From: Flaccisagitta enflata
Lineage: Eukaryota > Chaetognatha > Sagittoidea > Aphragmophora
Assembly: GCA_965153355.1 (NCBI GenBank)
Contig: OZ231127.1
Span: 3,410,001-3,474,000, forward strand
DNA: 64,000 bases
Direction: 5' to 3'
The stretch's first letter is position 1; every line of letters begins with the position of its first letter. Made by a program: the position numbers and the translations under genes. The notes beneath the pieces were generated by a model, which saw only the letters and a program-made list of their open reading frames with translations, did no database searches and was not told where the DNA came from. Shown here one piece after another: positions 30,346 to 43,065 of this stretch.

Positions 30346-30859
30346 GCGCACCAAAATTACTTTTATTAAAAGATAATTTAACCACGTAAAAGAGAAGAAA
30401 ATGAAGTTGTTCCTTGAATCTTTTTTGACATTATCTTTTTTGACATTCAAGCAGAGAAGAATATCATACGAGAGACGGTACATGAGAGAAGGGGAAAAAG
30501 TGAGAAAAAAAAGAAAAATATACAATCGGGTTTGTGTGAGATTTTTCGGCTTTCACTTACAAATGATAAATTTCCCACTCGCGTTGCTCAATCTGTCTGT
30601 CCATCCATCTCTTGATTTTTACTTCTGTCAATCCATCTATCCACCTCTTGAACCTCTCGTTCGACCATCTATTGGATCATCCGCCTGGTTGTCTTTTTAT
30701 TTGACCGTCTGTCCATTTCTCATTTCATCTGTCTGTCCACCCTCTGAATGTCCTTCTACCCATCTCTCGGTTGTGACTTTCCTACTCATCTTTGAACATC
30801 TTTTAGTGCAATATCATCATTGACAAAGATGCTTCTGGTTACAACTGCTCCTCTCCACC
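30346..30859. other. Non-coding stretch
   Basis: (TCTG)/(CCAT)-rich sequence at 30,590-30,790. Open frames have repeat-like composition and no recognisable domain. Confidence 0.4.
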
Positions 30860-31155
30860 ATCAAGTGACTGCCCCTGCCATTCCAAAAGCTGCCATTCCA
30901 CAAGCGACTGCCGCTGCCCACCAATAAGCGACCACTGCTCCTGCCATTCCAAAAGCGGCTACCACTGACCACCTTCATGTGGTTGCCCCTCTCTATCGAC
31001 AAGCGACTGCCCCTGCCATTGTACAAGCGATCGCCCCTGTCCACCAACAAGCGACTGCCCCTGTCCATCTACAAGCGATCGCCCCTGTCCACCAACAAGC
31101 GACTGCCCCTGTCCATCTACAAGTGGCTGCCCCTGTCCATCTATAGGCGGCCTAA
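30860..31155. repeat. ~24-27-bp minisatellite (CAAGCGACTGCCCCTGTCCA)
   Basis: About ten degenerate units alternate CCATCTACAAGCGATCGCCC and CACCAACAAGCGACTGCCC types. Confidence 0.85.
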
Positions 31156-31404
31156 GGGGCTGTGGATCCTTTTTCATCGTCGCATGTAAACATTGATTTA
31201 ATATTGGAGGATCAAAATTGAAATTACAAAGTTTTGATAGCGTTGATAGTGCTAAAAGTGTTGAAAAAGTTATACAGTTGAAAGAATTGCTTCTAGCAAT
31301 TTGCTTGTGTTGAAAATGTTCAAAGTGTTGCAGGTGTTGGTGTAATTGGCTTTTCAAAGATTACTGGAAAAAGAAATTTATGAATCGTTTGTCAATTGTC
31401 ATTT

Positions 31405-31515
31405 TTCATTTTTCATTTTTCATAATTCATTTTTCATTTTTCATTTTTCATTTTTCATTTTTCATTTTTCATTTTTCTTATTTTTCATTTTTCATTTTTC
31501 ATTTTTCATCATTTG
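31405..31515. repeat. (TTTTTCA)n repeat
   Basis: About fifteen CATTTTT units with variants. It is followed at 31,620-31,770 by a degenerate CGTCAT array. Confidence 0.85.
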
Positions 31516-32038
31516 TCATTTTGGCGGGAGAAAAAAATGAAATATTCCGCTTCCGCGTTTTTGGAAAGGAAAAAACTGCGTAAAAGTTGGACGATCGCGG
31601 ACGCAAGATTGACACAAAGTCGTCGTTGTTATCGTCATCGTCGTCATCGTCGTCATCGTCTTCATTGTCGTCATCATTATTCTACTCCGGTTCTTCTTCC
31701 CTCTTTAACGCCACCATTCGTCGTTATCGTTGTCGTCATCGTCGTCGTCATCGTCTTCTTCATTGTCATCCGCGCTGTCGATATTTGACGCTTTTTTCCC
31801 GAGTTTTGACGCTTTTTTCCCGAGTTTTGGAGCGAAATTTCGCTGAAGAAAAACGTTGATTTTTTATTTCACTCCGTTTTTGCACGCGAAAAAAAAACCT
31901 TTAAGAAAAAGGCCAAAAACGCGTGTGGGTCAAAAATACAATTTTTGTCTCTCACTTTTTGTAATAAATGACGGTTTCTTTAGACCACGATTACGTGAGT
32001 CGACTGTTGTGGTTGTAGTCGCGCGACACACAACTTTG

Positions 32039-32324
32039 CAGGGGCGTATGGGAGCCAAAGTTTTAGGGGTAAGCCACCCCCAGTTTGTGTCCCAACAAAT
32101 TTTATGACCTGATGAAAACTATTTGCCTAATTTTATATATTTTTTTAAAAAAATATTAATTAATATATATTTGAATTAAAACAATGAAGAAAACATTGCC
32201 CTTTCTTTCTTTTTCTCTCTCTTTCTCTCTCTTTTTCTTTTTTTCTCTTTCTCTCTTTCTTTATATTTTGTGTCCCGACAGGGGTAGCCATGGCTACCCC
32301 GGCGACCCCTTCTAATACGCCCCT
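32039..32324. mobile_element. hAT-like MITE (CAGGGGCGTA termini)
   Basis: CAGGGGCGTATGGGAGCC on the left; the right end TAATACGCCCCTG is its inverse, with a GGGGTAGCCATGGCTACCCC palindrome inside. An ~30-bp direct repeat (TGTGGTTGTAGTCGCGCGAC then ACACAACT) flanks both sides. That is much longer than an 8-bp hAT duplication, so the flanks are probably a pre-existing repeat. Confidence 0.6.
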
Positions 32325-32590
32325 GTGTGGTTGTAGTCGCGCAACACACAACTCTGTGAGCCACGACGCATTTCTATGATTAACCGGCTATGTCGGTCCG
32401 TCCCTCGATCCATCCATCTATCTGTACGTCATTCTGTAACACTTTGCTTTTTCAGTATTTACGGGAAGTTTTTTTCATCATTACTGCTCCTTGCTCCTGC
32501 CCAAATACTTGATTTTCCTATTTCTTCACTGCCCCTCCCCAACCTCACGCGACATGGGTAGCTGTGTATCTGGCCATGTTTTTTTTTTTT
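32325..32590 (+). mobile_element. Hairpin-ended repeat, diverged GTAGTCGCGCAAC form
   Basis: An imperfect hairpin around GTAGTCGCGCAACACACAAC, CTCTGTGAG, GTCCGTCC, TGCTCCTGCCC, far part CCTCACGCGACATGGGTAGC and TATCTGGCCATGTTTT. The order of blocks matches the family. Confidence 0.55.
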
Positions 32591-32859
32591 CTTTCAATGA
32601 AAAAATTGTAAAGCTATAAATTATTCCTTTTGCTTAGCGCCAATATCTATCAGTATTGTATGCAAGCTCCTAAATCTTCGCCACGGTTAGTCGCTCGCAA
32701 TAATTTTCTCCTTTTTTCTCTCTTTGCACACTTTTCGTCAGTAATTTTGTCTATCAATCTGATCGTTTGTCTATCTGTCTGCGTCTGCGTCTGACTTTCC
32801 GTACAAAAGTGTGTCTGCTCATTTCTTGTATGTTTATTTACGCCCATATGTCATCTAGA

Positions 32860-33108
<249 letters not shown>

Positions 33109-33218
33109 TGTTATTTTTCTCTATACTTTGCTGTACCTTTTCTTCTCACTTGCTTGAACCTGCAAATGAAACAAGTGAAGTGGAAATAAAAAAGACAAAG
33201 GAAAAAAAGAAAGAGAAA

Positions 33219-33294
<76 letters not shown>

Positions 33295-33644
33295 AATAGG
33301 AAACACCAAAAGTCCGAAACCATCGTGAAACGATTTAAGAAAAAAAAGAAAGAAGATCAAAAACAGATATGGAAAATAAAATAAAAAGTTCGATATTAAA
33401 AAAAAAGCGAAAAAATCGAAGGCGAAAAAAAGGCAAAAAAAAAGAAAAAGATTGTAGAAATGAATAATTCAGGATTTTTGGGGGGGGACGACATCAGTTT
33501 GGAAGAATGACTAATGAATTTCTTGATCCCAAAAAGAAGAATAATTCAAACCAAGTTTTCCACCGAAGAAAAAAAAGAAACTTTACTCAGGTAACCTTAT
33601 CAGTGGTTTTTGGTCGCGTGAACGCGTCTCTCTCTTTCAGCCAC

Positions 33645-33800
33645 TTTGTAGTCGCGTGCACGCGACTCTACAACCCGTTTTGTTTGTCCGTCGGCTGGTT
33701 GGTCGGTCACACTTTACTTTGTTTTCATGATTTTATTTGTTTGACCTCACTGCTCCCGCCCAAATGATCTGGTTTTGGTACATTTGAACTTCACTAGATC
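33645..33800 (+). mobile_element. Hairpin-ended repeat, AGTCGCG subfamily, right end missing
   Basis: Perfect palindrome AGTCGCGTGCACGCGACT at 33,650-33,667, CTCTACAACCCG, (GTCG)n, then TTTGACCTCACTGCTCC. It ends before the far arm. Confidence 0.7.
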
Positions 33801-34129
33801 GCCTGCCAAAGGACTGGGCTAAATTATGCTTCATAGTGAAGCTACTTTATAGCCAAAATAGAAATAACTATAAAAATCTCTTTCTAGGGACAATGAGTTT
33901 CGTGCCTTTTGAGCAGGCATGTCTTAATTGCGGGTGCGCTCTAGCGGTGCTCCACTGTAGCACTATCGGTTGCTCGGTCCGTCCGCGTCTCACTCCCTTG
34001 CTCACGAATATCTTTCTATGTGCTTACTGCTCCTATCCACAAGCACGCTACTTTTTAGTTGACCTGATTTATCTTAGTCGTTGCTTCATCGATTCGTCCC
34101 GATATTATCTCTACGTGAGTGTCTGTAAA

Positions 34130-34130
<1 letters not shown>

Positions 34131-34172
<42 letters not shown>

Positions 34173-35073
34173 AATATGTCTGTCCGTCTCTTGGGTGTGT
34201 GTACGGTCTCTTTGCGTTGCTATTTCTTTTGCTTTCTTTTCACTATTCATGCCCGTGGTTTTTTGTTTCTCGGCCATTTTTTATATTGAACGCTAGATGG
34301 GTAACCATGTGGTTGCGCCTTGATTTTGTGCCATTTGTTTTTACTACGTAGGCAAATATACGTAACTCGTCTTTCGTATCATCCGATTTTTGGATTGATT
34401 GATTTTATCTAATTATGGCATCGCTTCTTAAAGTGATTGTTTGATTTTTATGATCGTTTGAATGCGCCCTTGGAATTCACTAATTTCAATAATCTCTCAT
34501 TTATTGCAGATAAACTAATGAACGGACAATTAACGTTAATTTGACATCGACAGACTGTGGTTTGAAACCAACTAAAGTGGGTCTAGTAGCAAGTTTTATA
34601 GACGTGTGTTTGCTTTTGTTAACGTGTTTTATCTTGTCTTCCAGTCTGTTATTTTGTCTTTTGCCCTTTTGCATTTTTATCGCCGGATTTAGTATGGCTT
34701 TTATCGTTGCCCGGTCAGCTTACTATAGGGGGATGATATGGATGAATTTAATGGGATGGGCCGGGGCAGGGGTAGGTATTATCAGGTGACATGGGCTCTG
34801 AAGAAGATGAACATGTTGTCATGTGCTGTTTCTGTCCTTTTATTGTGTCCTATCTCACATGTTATCTTTTGTGTCATTGATCACAATTAACGCCCTCACT
34901 TTCCTTTCTATTTTTCCCCCTCTTCTTGTGTTGTTGTATTTTTAGGGAATAAACGAGACGATCGCCTTCCTATTTTCCAATCACAACTTTCTTTCACCAC
35001 AAGTCGCTGTAGTCAGATAGACGCTCATAGACAGTGCCAGTTGAACCTCGTGGGCGTAATTTATATTTCAACA
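34131..35073 (+). repeat. 5' LTR of the BEL/Pao element
   Basis: It matches 46,335-47,225 from a start resembling TGTTAGAAATGT (here expanded into about 19 TG units) to GTGGGCGTAATTTATA. It includes an AATAAA signal at about 34,948. The terminal CA is probably at about 35,073. Confidence 0.75.
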
Positions 35074-35127
35074 ATTTAAAAACGACTCGATTCTTTCATC
35101 TTCGACCTCCGAAAGCGAAATTGGACA

Positions 35128-38100
35128 ATGGCAGTCACACGAATCCATTACACCGCCTCGACTGCTTCAACGTCATCTTGTGTATCTCACTTCGTTTCTG
35201 AATCAGTGTCCGAGGTCGAATCGTTTGCGCGCAATGAGGAAAGACATCACTGCATGAAATGGAAGGATGCCGGCGCCTTTTCGACGCCGTTTCTACTTGC
35301 ACCGAAGGAACGAACGATTTCGACGACGCCGCCTGTGAATCGGATGGCGCCCGACACTGCCTTCGGGACATGGTCTATTACTTTATATCGTATGCAAGAC
35401 AAATGGCGTTTACCCGATGCTCCCTGACCCTCTTCGATTCATGTATGCCTTTCTTTATGTCAGATCCGGCGCGAGTGACTCCATGCTTTTTGATCGTGAA
35501 AACTATCCAGAGGGTTTTCCTTCCAACGCTGACATCGTTGTTAACGCAGTGCATACGACATTGGGAATCGCAAAAGACCCACACCCACTCTCATGGATTG
35601 TCTCCCAACTGACACCCACGCCGCCCGTGACAATGTTACCGGCGCTCCAACTCCAAGGATGCGAACGTCGTCGCCAAACCCCGACGGATCCGAGTATCTA
35701 CCACGTCCTACCCCGCGACATGGTGCGCAATCTCCAACTGATAGCCAATTCTTAAATCTGCCGCCGATCCAAAGAGGAGATGTCGTCAATCAATGGGTAT
35801 CAGATTTGGTCTCGGAAATTGAACTGGGTACGCTCTCCATGGAGCAAGTTGACGAGCATGCTGGGCGGATCTCGCCGTACGCCCAGACGCTCTTGTAAGA
35901 GGCCGTGGGATCACTAACGGATTGACGCCGCAGAGGAGAGGAGGGCGAGAGGCTAGACGCTCGTCAACAGGAGTGCTGTGAGAGACAGATGGGGCAGGCA
36001 GTTGGAGGAGGAAATGCGACAAGGCCGCCGGCCGATTGACGACATGCAGCAACAACGAGGGGAGGAGGAGCAGCGACAGCAGCAGGAGCAACAGCAGCAG
36101 CATCACTGGTGCAGATGCAGCAGCAACAACCCAACAGCAACGTCAACTCCACCGAGACCAGGAGCAGCAGCAAACGACGGCTCAACGGCAGCAGCAAGAG
36201 CTGTTACAGCAGCAGCAGTTGCAGCAACTCCAACAATTTTGTCAACAAGATCCTGCAGCCGGCGCTCATCAACAACAACAACACTATCAACAGCAGCAAT
36301 AAATAAGCAACGGCAACAACAACAAGAGCTGGGCATAAACGGGCAATGCAGCTGCACGAATAAAAACAACAACAGCGGCAAAACGATGCAGGAGAAAGTA
36401 CGCACTACAAAACAGCAGCAGCAACAGCAACCTTCCGCCGCAATCCCAGCGGTGGTGGTGGATCCTCCAGCTTCAAACAACCATCTTGTCGGGGGAAAGC
36501 ATGAACGTCAGTGAAGAGACAGAAGAAGAGAGACAGCAACGCCTTGCAGATCAACGGCTGCGCATGATGGCTGAAGGTGAAGGGGGTGGCAGCAACAGCC
36601 CAAGGCGCCGATCGGCGGTGCCATTGGGATTCCAATACTGAAATGGCTCATCACAAGAAGACAAAGAGTTATACGGCAGAATGTGTAAAAACTTTCGCCA
36701 GCAGCAGCAACGGTGATGAAGATAGAAGAGCGAATATTCAACAACGCGGCAGAAATGCAACGGAAGCACTGGAATAGCCTGAACGACGGCGGCATTGGTG
36801 GGGCTTTAGAGCAGCGCGATGTGAAGTTTAGGCAACTGTCTGAGCTGGAACAGCAGCAGCCGCAGCATCCGCCAAAGACCGTCGATCTATCTTCAGAAAT
36901 TCAACCGGGATTGTTCAATCTTAACACAGCAACGTTGCGCAAACAAAGAAACCATTGGCGGCAGGTATGCAGCAGCAGCAACAGTGGAGCAGCAGCAAGG
37001 CGGCGACAACGTCATGCTTCAACCGCAGCAGCAGAATGAACAGCAACAGCGTCCTGATCAGCAGCAGCAGCTTCAACATCAACAGTGGCAGCAGCAACGG
37101 CTTCAACAACAGCAACAGCATCAAGATCAGCATCACGTCAAGCCCTTAGCAGCAACGATTCTTCCTACCGCACCGGAAGTGATCTTCGAGAAGCAGATTG
37201 GCCCTGCTAGAAGGGAGACTGGTCTTCCCCATCAAGAGGAAAAGGTCTTCAACACAGCCGAAAGCGGAGGTGATGCAACGGAGGCGAGGCGGAGGAGGCA
37301 GAAGCAGGAGGCCGCTGACGCGAAGTTGGCACAACAGCTGCAAGATAAAGAGAGAAGGAAAGTCGCTCCTAAGAAGACAACGAATGGATTGCAGCCGAAG
37401 CTGAAGTAGCGCAGCGCTCTCCAGTAACGCCTCTGCGGAAGTCATCCAGTGAATCAACGCTTGCAGGCAAGAAGTGAGGTTTAAGATGCAGATTCAGCAG
37501 AGATCTCTTGACCTTGCTGCAGCGAGAGCGGGAAGAAAAACAAATCGAAAAAAGAAGAACAACAACAGCGACAGCACGTCCGCCAAGACTTTGATGCTCC
37601 CCGATTCCATCAAGATGATCGTCAACAACAAGTGAATCAGCAAGAAGAAGTGGGGTGGAGCGTAAAAACCACCAAAAAGAGATCTCCGGTGAAAGTCGGG
37701 GTCAATACGCCTTCGTCCAACAACCCCAGCGTATCATCATGGAGCATCATCAGCAGCCTGTCAACCGGAAGTCCACGTTCTGATGCCCAACAATCCGGCT
37801 CTGGACAGGTTTTTGGAAAGAGCGACGACAATGATCTTAAGGTGGAGCAGTGAGGTTTCCACCTCAGCGTTGGAGAGAAGGCAGACCTGGAGAAGCCTCT
37901 GCAGGTTTTCATCCACCGACTTTATGTGATGTGGAAGAGGAAGTTTAGATGCTGAGAAGCATGAAGGCTTGACGCAAATGGACATCTTATTGAAATTGCC
38001 TCAGTGGTTTGCTGGTCCGGCAAAGAGATCATAGAAACTTGATACGATTGATACCATTGAAGCGACAGCAAGAGGAGATAATGACGACTTCTTCGCAAAA

Positions 38101-38922
38101 ATGGACGTCGTTTTTATGGCAAGGCGCTGCAACATTGCGGCGCTGTTCAACTAAATCGTCGCTGAGGCGAAGATCCAGTCGGCCGATCATGCAAGGCATT
38201 TCAATTTGTCTGCATGGTTGCAAAAGGCAAAGAAGATTGCGAGGACCTGTGGAGAAGTGCAACAATGCCATATCGTGACGAGCTGCAGCAGGAGATTCAA
38301 ACAAGAGGGTCCCTCATCTTGCAGATAAATTCTGGGAAAAGGCAACATGAAGCAGCCCTAAATGGACAATTTTTTTCATTCGACAACTTGGTCAATATGA
38401 TCGAGACATGGGCGGTGATTCAGCGCAACAAAGGCGCAAGCTGCAAAACAGCATCAGTGGCAGCAGTCGCAACTACAGAGAAAGAAGCGCCATCATCATA
38501 TGAAGATGCTTTGACCAATGGCAAGCAAAAGACGCAGTCGACGGACCGCTGCAACGTCTGCAGTGGAATGCATCAAACGGAAAACTGTCATCAACTATTA
38601 GAGTTGGATGTGGACGCGAGAGTTCAAAAGACTGTCTCGTCGTCTTTGCTTCCACTGTCTCACGCCAGGACACAACGCCAAAGGATGCGTGAACAGACCG
38701 ACTTGCCAAACCTGCAAGAAGCGGCACGCGACGATTCTCCACGGGCGCACCTACAAGAAAGAAGAAAAGGAAGAGAAGAAAGGAGAAAACAAGCAGGGAA
38801 ACAAAGTACCGCTGGCTCCCTTCAAAAAGTCAGAGGATGCGGCTGCAGCAGCACCAACAGCTCCGTCGACGACGGAAGCAGCCAATCCAACGGAAATCAT
38901 CTCTCCTAACGCCACGGCATGA
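35128..38922 (+). pseudogene. gag: gag region of the BEL/Pao element, frameshifted
   Basis: A start at 35,128 opens a frame that shifts several times. 36,040-37,140 encodes Gln-rich stretches (CAG/CAA). At about 38,655-38,760 there are two Cys/His knuckles (CFHCLTPGHNAKGC and CQTCKKRHATILHG), which are typical of BEL Gag. No long frame survives. The Gln-rich middle is unusual for the family and could be repeat expansion. Confidence 0.7.
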
Positions 38923-38939
38923 CTGGCGGCGATCATAAC

Positions 38940-40600
38940 GTCGCGGTCTGTCTTTCTTCATTCGACGTACGTTGTCCGTCCGATTGCTCCAGTGACTATT
39001 ATAAACAATTCTTCGGGTGCGCAGAGGACGATTTACGCTATGATCGACTCAGGCGCTGATCGCGACGTGATCAGTACCAATGTCATTCGCAGTCTTCTGA
39101 TTCCAACAAAAACAGTGCAAATGACGGTGATTACTGTGGGAAGTCATGTTGTTGAGGATCGTTTCATCGCATCATTCACCATGCAATCGGTCGACGAGGA
39201 ATACGTCGTCGACATCAGCGACGCATTGGTGGGTGATTTGTTAACGAGTGAACGCGATATTCCTCCTTTTCTCCGCGACCTATCTGACCAACCTCACATC
39301 GAAGGCGTGAAATTTCCAGAAGCTGAAGGCGGTGTGATGATCATCGGAGCTGGCAAGATGCGGATGCCGCTGTCACCAAGAAATCCGGTCGAGGCCTCTG
39401 GATCTTTGACTTGCTTTAGATGTCTATTCAGCTGGACTGTATGTGGAAAAACGGGGAAAAGAGGACTAGATATTGCGTCGATCAACGCTATCGCGACGGA
39501 TGACTGCGTCCTCAACGATAACATCGATCGCATCCTCGACAATCGCGTCCTCAACAGCAACATCGACCGCATCTTCTACCATGACTTTGCATCATCAATC
39601 GTCTCGCAAGAGGAGATGGGTGATTCCCTTGAAAATGTCAGAGCGTGCAAAACGTTAGAGGAAAAAATATATTTTTGCCCAATTGTGAAAAAGTACTTTG
39701 CTCCCGTCACATGGAAATTTCATCATGAAAAATCATGGAGATTCTGAGAAGAGTGAAATCACGACCGACTGCGATGAAGCGACTCGGTAACCAACGCTGG
39801 CTTTCCAAGCGTGATCCAGCCTTCAAAGAAAGAGTCTTCCGTGAAATCGAGAAGTTTTACGAGACGGGAGTGGCGATTGAGATTGACAACGTCGACGACG
39901 ACGACGGCATTGAGAAGCCGCGCTGGTACTTGCCGCTTCATATCTGTCGAATTGCGCGGCAAAACGCGCGTATGTCACGATGCGCGTGCGGCGATCGACG
40001 GAATCTCACTCAATGATTTGCTCGTCGGAGGCCCAAATTTGACGAATAGCCTGATGGACATCCTCATAAGTGTTCGCCAGTGGAAAATCGCCTTTATGTG
40101 TGATATAAAGGCGTTTCACCAAATCCGTCCATCCTGACGACGCTGATTTATTCATTCTTGTCTAAAGATCGCACTCTCGAGAAGCAATTTTGAATCTGTT
40201 TCTTTACCACACGCCTTCGGTAGCCAATCCAGCTCATTCGCCACATCTTTCACCGTCGTAAAGCATGCTGAAGTAATCCGGCCCAAATATCCCTACAACG
40301 TCTACGATCTTATTCGCTTCGGCTTCTACGTCGACGACGTAAATGGGGGTGGGGATTCGGTCGACGAAGCACTGCAACTAAAGGTGGATTCAGTGGCGGC
40401 GATGGCGGAAGGCGGGATGGACTCAGAAGTGAAGAGCAATGCGCGGGCACTGATGGATGAGATCCAAACGTGCCAACTCTCATTTCAGATAAGCAAGAGT
40501 ATACTGATCACAAAGCATGCCCTGCTGGCTTCCGGCGGAAGACGTCTTCATTTTCATCTGCAACGAAGAATTCAAAACCCTTAGGGCAAAGACACCTCGA
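38940..40600 (+). pseudogene. pol: Protease and reverse transcriptase of the BEL/Pao element, broken
   Basis: 38,992-39,747 holds an aspartic protease (AMIDSGADRDVIST, catalytic DSG). Reverse transcriptase blocks follow in different frames: RWYLPLHI near 39,920, SLNDLLVGGPNL near 40,010, and FYVDDVNGG with the YVDD motif at about 40,327-40,338. A stop follows HQIRPS and frames change between blocks, so no functional polymerase is encoded. Confidence 0.8.
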
Positions 40601-42928
40601 CAACTGGTCTCCATGCAAGCTAAACTTTATGATCCATTGGGATTTTGGAGTCCAAGATATCGGCAGACGACACTTAATTTGTCAGTCTACAGGAAGTGGG
40701 ATGGGATTCTGCCTGAAGAGAGCTGCCGAGGGAATCCTTTCTTCCGTCACACTTCATCTTGGCTTTCTTCTACAATAATACCGAATTGAACGCTGGTGGA
40801 ATGGCTACGCCGACAACAATGACATTGCGGAAATAACAATTGAGATCTTTCGCGATGCTGCTCCAAAAGGAGGATATGGAGCGGCTGCATATCGACGTCA
40901 AGTCAACCGAGATGGAGATGTTCACATTTCATTCTACCGCTCCAACCATCATTCACTCCACTCAATCCAAAACGTGCTTCTCATCACAACAGCGCTCACG
41001 CCACGAGATTGTATCCGGCACAAAGGCAGGGCAGCCCAACGCTTCGTCGATGACCATCAACTGGCACCACACAGATTTGGCCCTGATTCCCTTTTGAATC
41101 TGCACTGAAGATGATTTACAATCCCGCTAAACCGAGGCCCGTATTCTTAGCCAAGCATCACTCCAAGATCCATAGCTAATCCGATCCTCAACAGTGGCGC
41201 TGGGCTGATTCGTCAAACAACCCGGCGGACCACTGCAGCAGAGGCATCCAGGCCCATGAAGCCGCAAAAAATGGCTGACTCCCATCACGTGTCCCATTTT
41301 GCGTCTTTCCCTAAGATCAATGCACACAAGATCTAACATCGCCAGGCGTGCCTATTTTGCACAAGTCGCGCATTAAGGTGCAGCTGAAGGAAAAGAAAGA
41401 AGTGGCTGACGCTATACTTCTTACAGCAGCTTCTCGGGAAAATGGATGCACAAGTTGCGGATCACTCCATGGCGTTCTTATTTAGTACAAAGGAGTGGAG
41501 AGCGATCCAAGGGGGCGTAAGACACGACAACAAGGATCTCCTTCCTAAATCGAAGTATCACAAGACGTTGGAGAGGCAACAGCTCTTTTTGTCAAGTCAA
41601 TGCAGCGGCATCATTATTCAGACGCCTTGAAACAATTGAGTTGGAAGTATTCAAGCCAGAAAGCCGTCATGACTTTATCATCAAACAAGAGATGTGAATT
41701 GAATCCTTTCGTCGACGACGACGGTATCATTCGCGTCGGCAGTCGATTGGAAAACGCCGACATCGCACATGACGCTAAATTCCCCTTCATTTTGCCGCCA
41801 AAAGACGAGAATGTGAAATCATTGATTCGTCATTATCATCACAATGATTTTCACGCGGGTGCAAAGCACACGCATGTGCCAATTACGCCAGTTTTTGTGG
41901 ATTACAAAGGTCTTCAGGCTGTCAAGAGCGCCGTCAACACGCGCTTCAGATGCCAGAAGAACTTTAAAAGAACGCAAATCAGCAAATGGCCAATCTTCCA
42001 TCAAATCGCGTCAATCCTGCACCTGTTTTTGCAGAGACTGGATTGGATGTCATGGGGCATTTCCTAGTGAAGATGAACGGGCGTGCTGATCACAAGGTGT
42101 GGATCGCAGTGTTCACCTGTTTCGTGTCACGCGCCGTCCATGTGGAATTGCTCTTCAACATGTCAGCTGATGCGATGGTAAATGCAATCATCCGCTTTGC
42201 AGCAAGGCGCCCAGGAATTCGCCGTTTCACTTCAGATTGCGGGACGAATCTAGTAGGCGCCAATAACATCCTCAAGAAGGAAATGGAAGCTTGGAACCGC
42301 TCGTCAACTCCCGAACTGCAGCGGCGCGGCCTTCGGTGGGATTTTATCACGCCGAGAACACCCCACTATGGAGGGGTGTGGGAGAGAATCGTCGCTCTCT
42401 TTAAGCGCCATCTTGCTTCCATCTCAACTGGCGCCATCCTCCACGTCGACGCCTTCAACACTGCCGCTGTCGGTTGAAGGAATTCTCAATCGCGCCCTCT
42501 AACAGCGCTCAGCGATGATCCAAATGACTCTGAGGCCTTACACCGAATCATATCCTCAATCCATCGACATCCGGCCATGCCCTCTAGATCTGGTGCAACA
42601 AGGCGTCAACTCTGACGCCGACTCTGCGAAGATTCAATGGAGGCGTGCGCAATCGCGTGTGGATGCATTTTGGAAATCGTGGAGGGTCGAATATTTGTCG
42701 CTTCTTCACGCGCGGAGCAAATGGTCGAGATCCGAGAAAGACTTTGCGGTGGATGACATGGTCATCGTCATGGACGAAACGCTGCCACGTCACAATTGGA
42801 GCTTAGGACGTGTCATGGGCGTCGAGGGTTCGTCAGCCCATGTCCGGAGGGCTCACATCCGGCGCCAAGATGGAAAGATCGTGACGAAAGACCGCACGAA
42901 GCTCGTGCGGCTGGAATTGGACTCATAA
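40601..42928 (+). pseudogene. pol: RNase H remnant, integrase and DUF5641-like tail of the BEL/Pao element
   Basis: A NNPADHCSRG motif near 41,215 marks the RNase H/connection end. 41,600-42,067 gives the His-rich zinc-binding region (IRHYHHNDFHAGAKHT). 41,986-42,477 gives the DDE core (TGLDVMGHF, FTSDCGTNLVGANN, TPHYGGVWERIV). 42,515-42,928 ends with the basic tail (DDMVIVMDE... HVRRAHIRRQDGK). The segments lie in different frames. Confidence 0.82.
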
Positions 42929-43065
42929 AAAACGCTAAGTTTTTGAGAGAGAGAGAAAAAGGCGCATGGGCCTGTCCATTAGTAACTATAGATATGAGTG
43001 ATTGATACTCTGACTTGTTATATTTACAAAGAGTTGTTATTATTCATATTTGGTTCTGATTATCC

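Noticed and set aside
31513-31788. Open frames rich in Arg/His or Ser/Leu over CGTCAT repeats
   Set aside because: Degenerate trinucleotide repeat; no domain, start context or splice sites that persuade.
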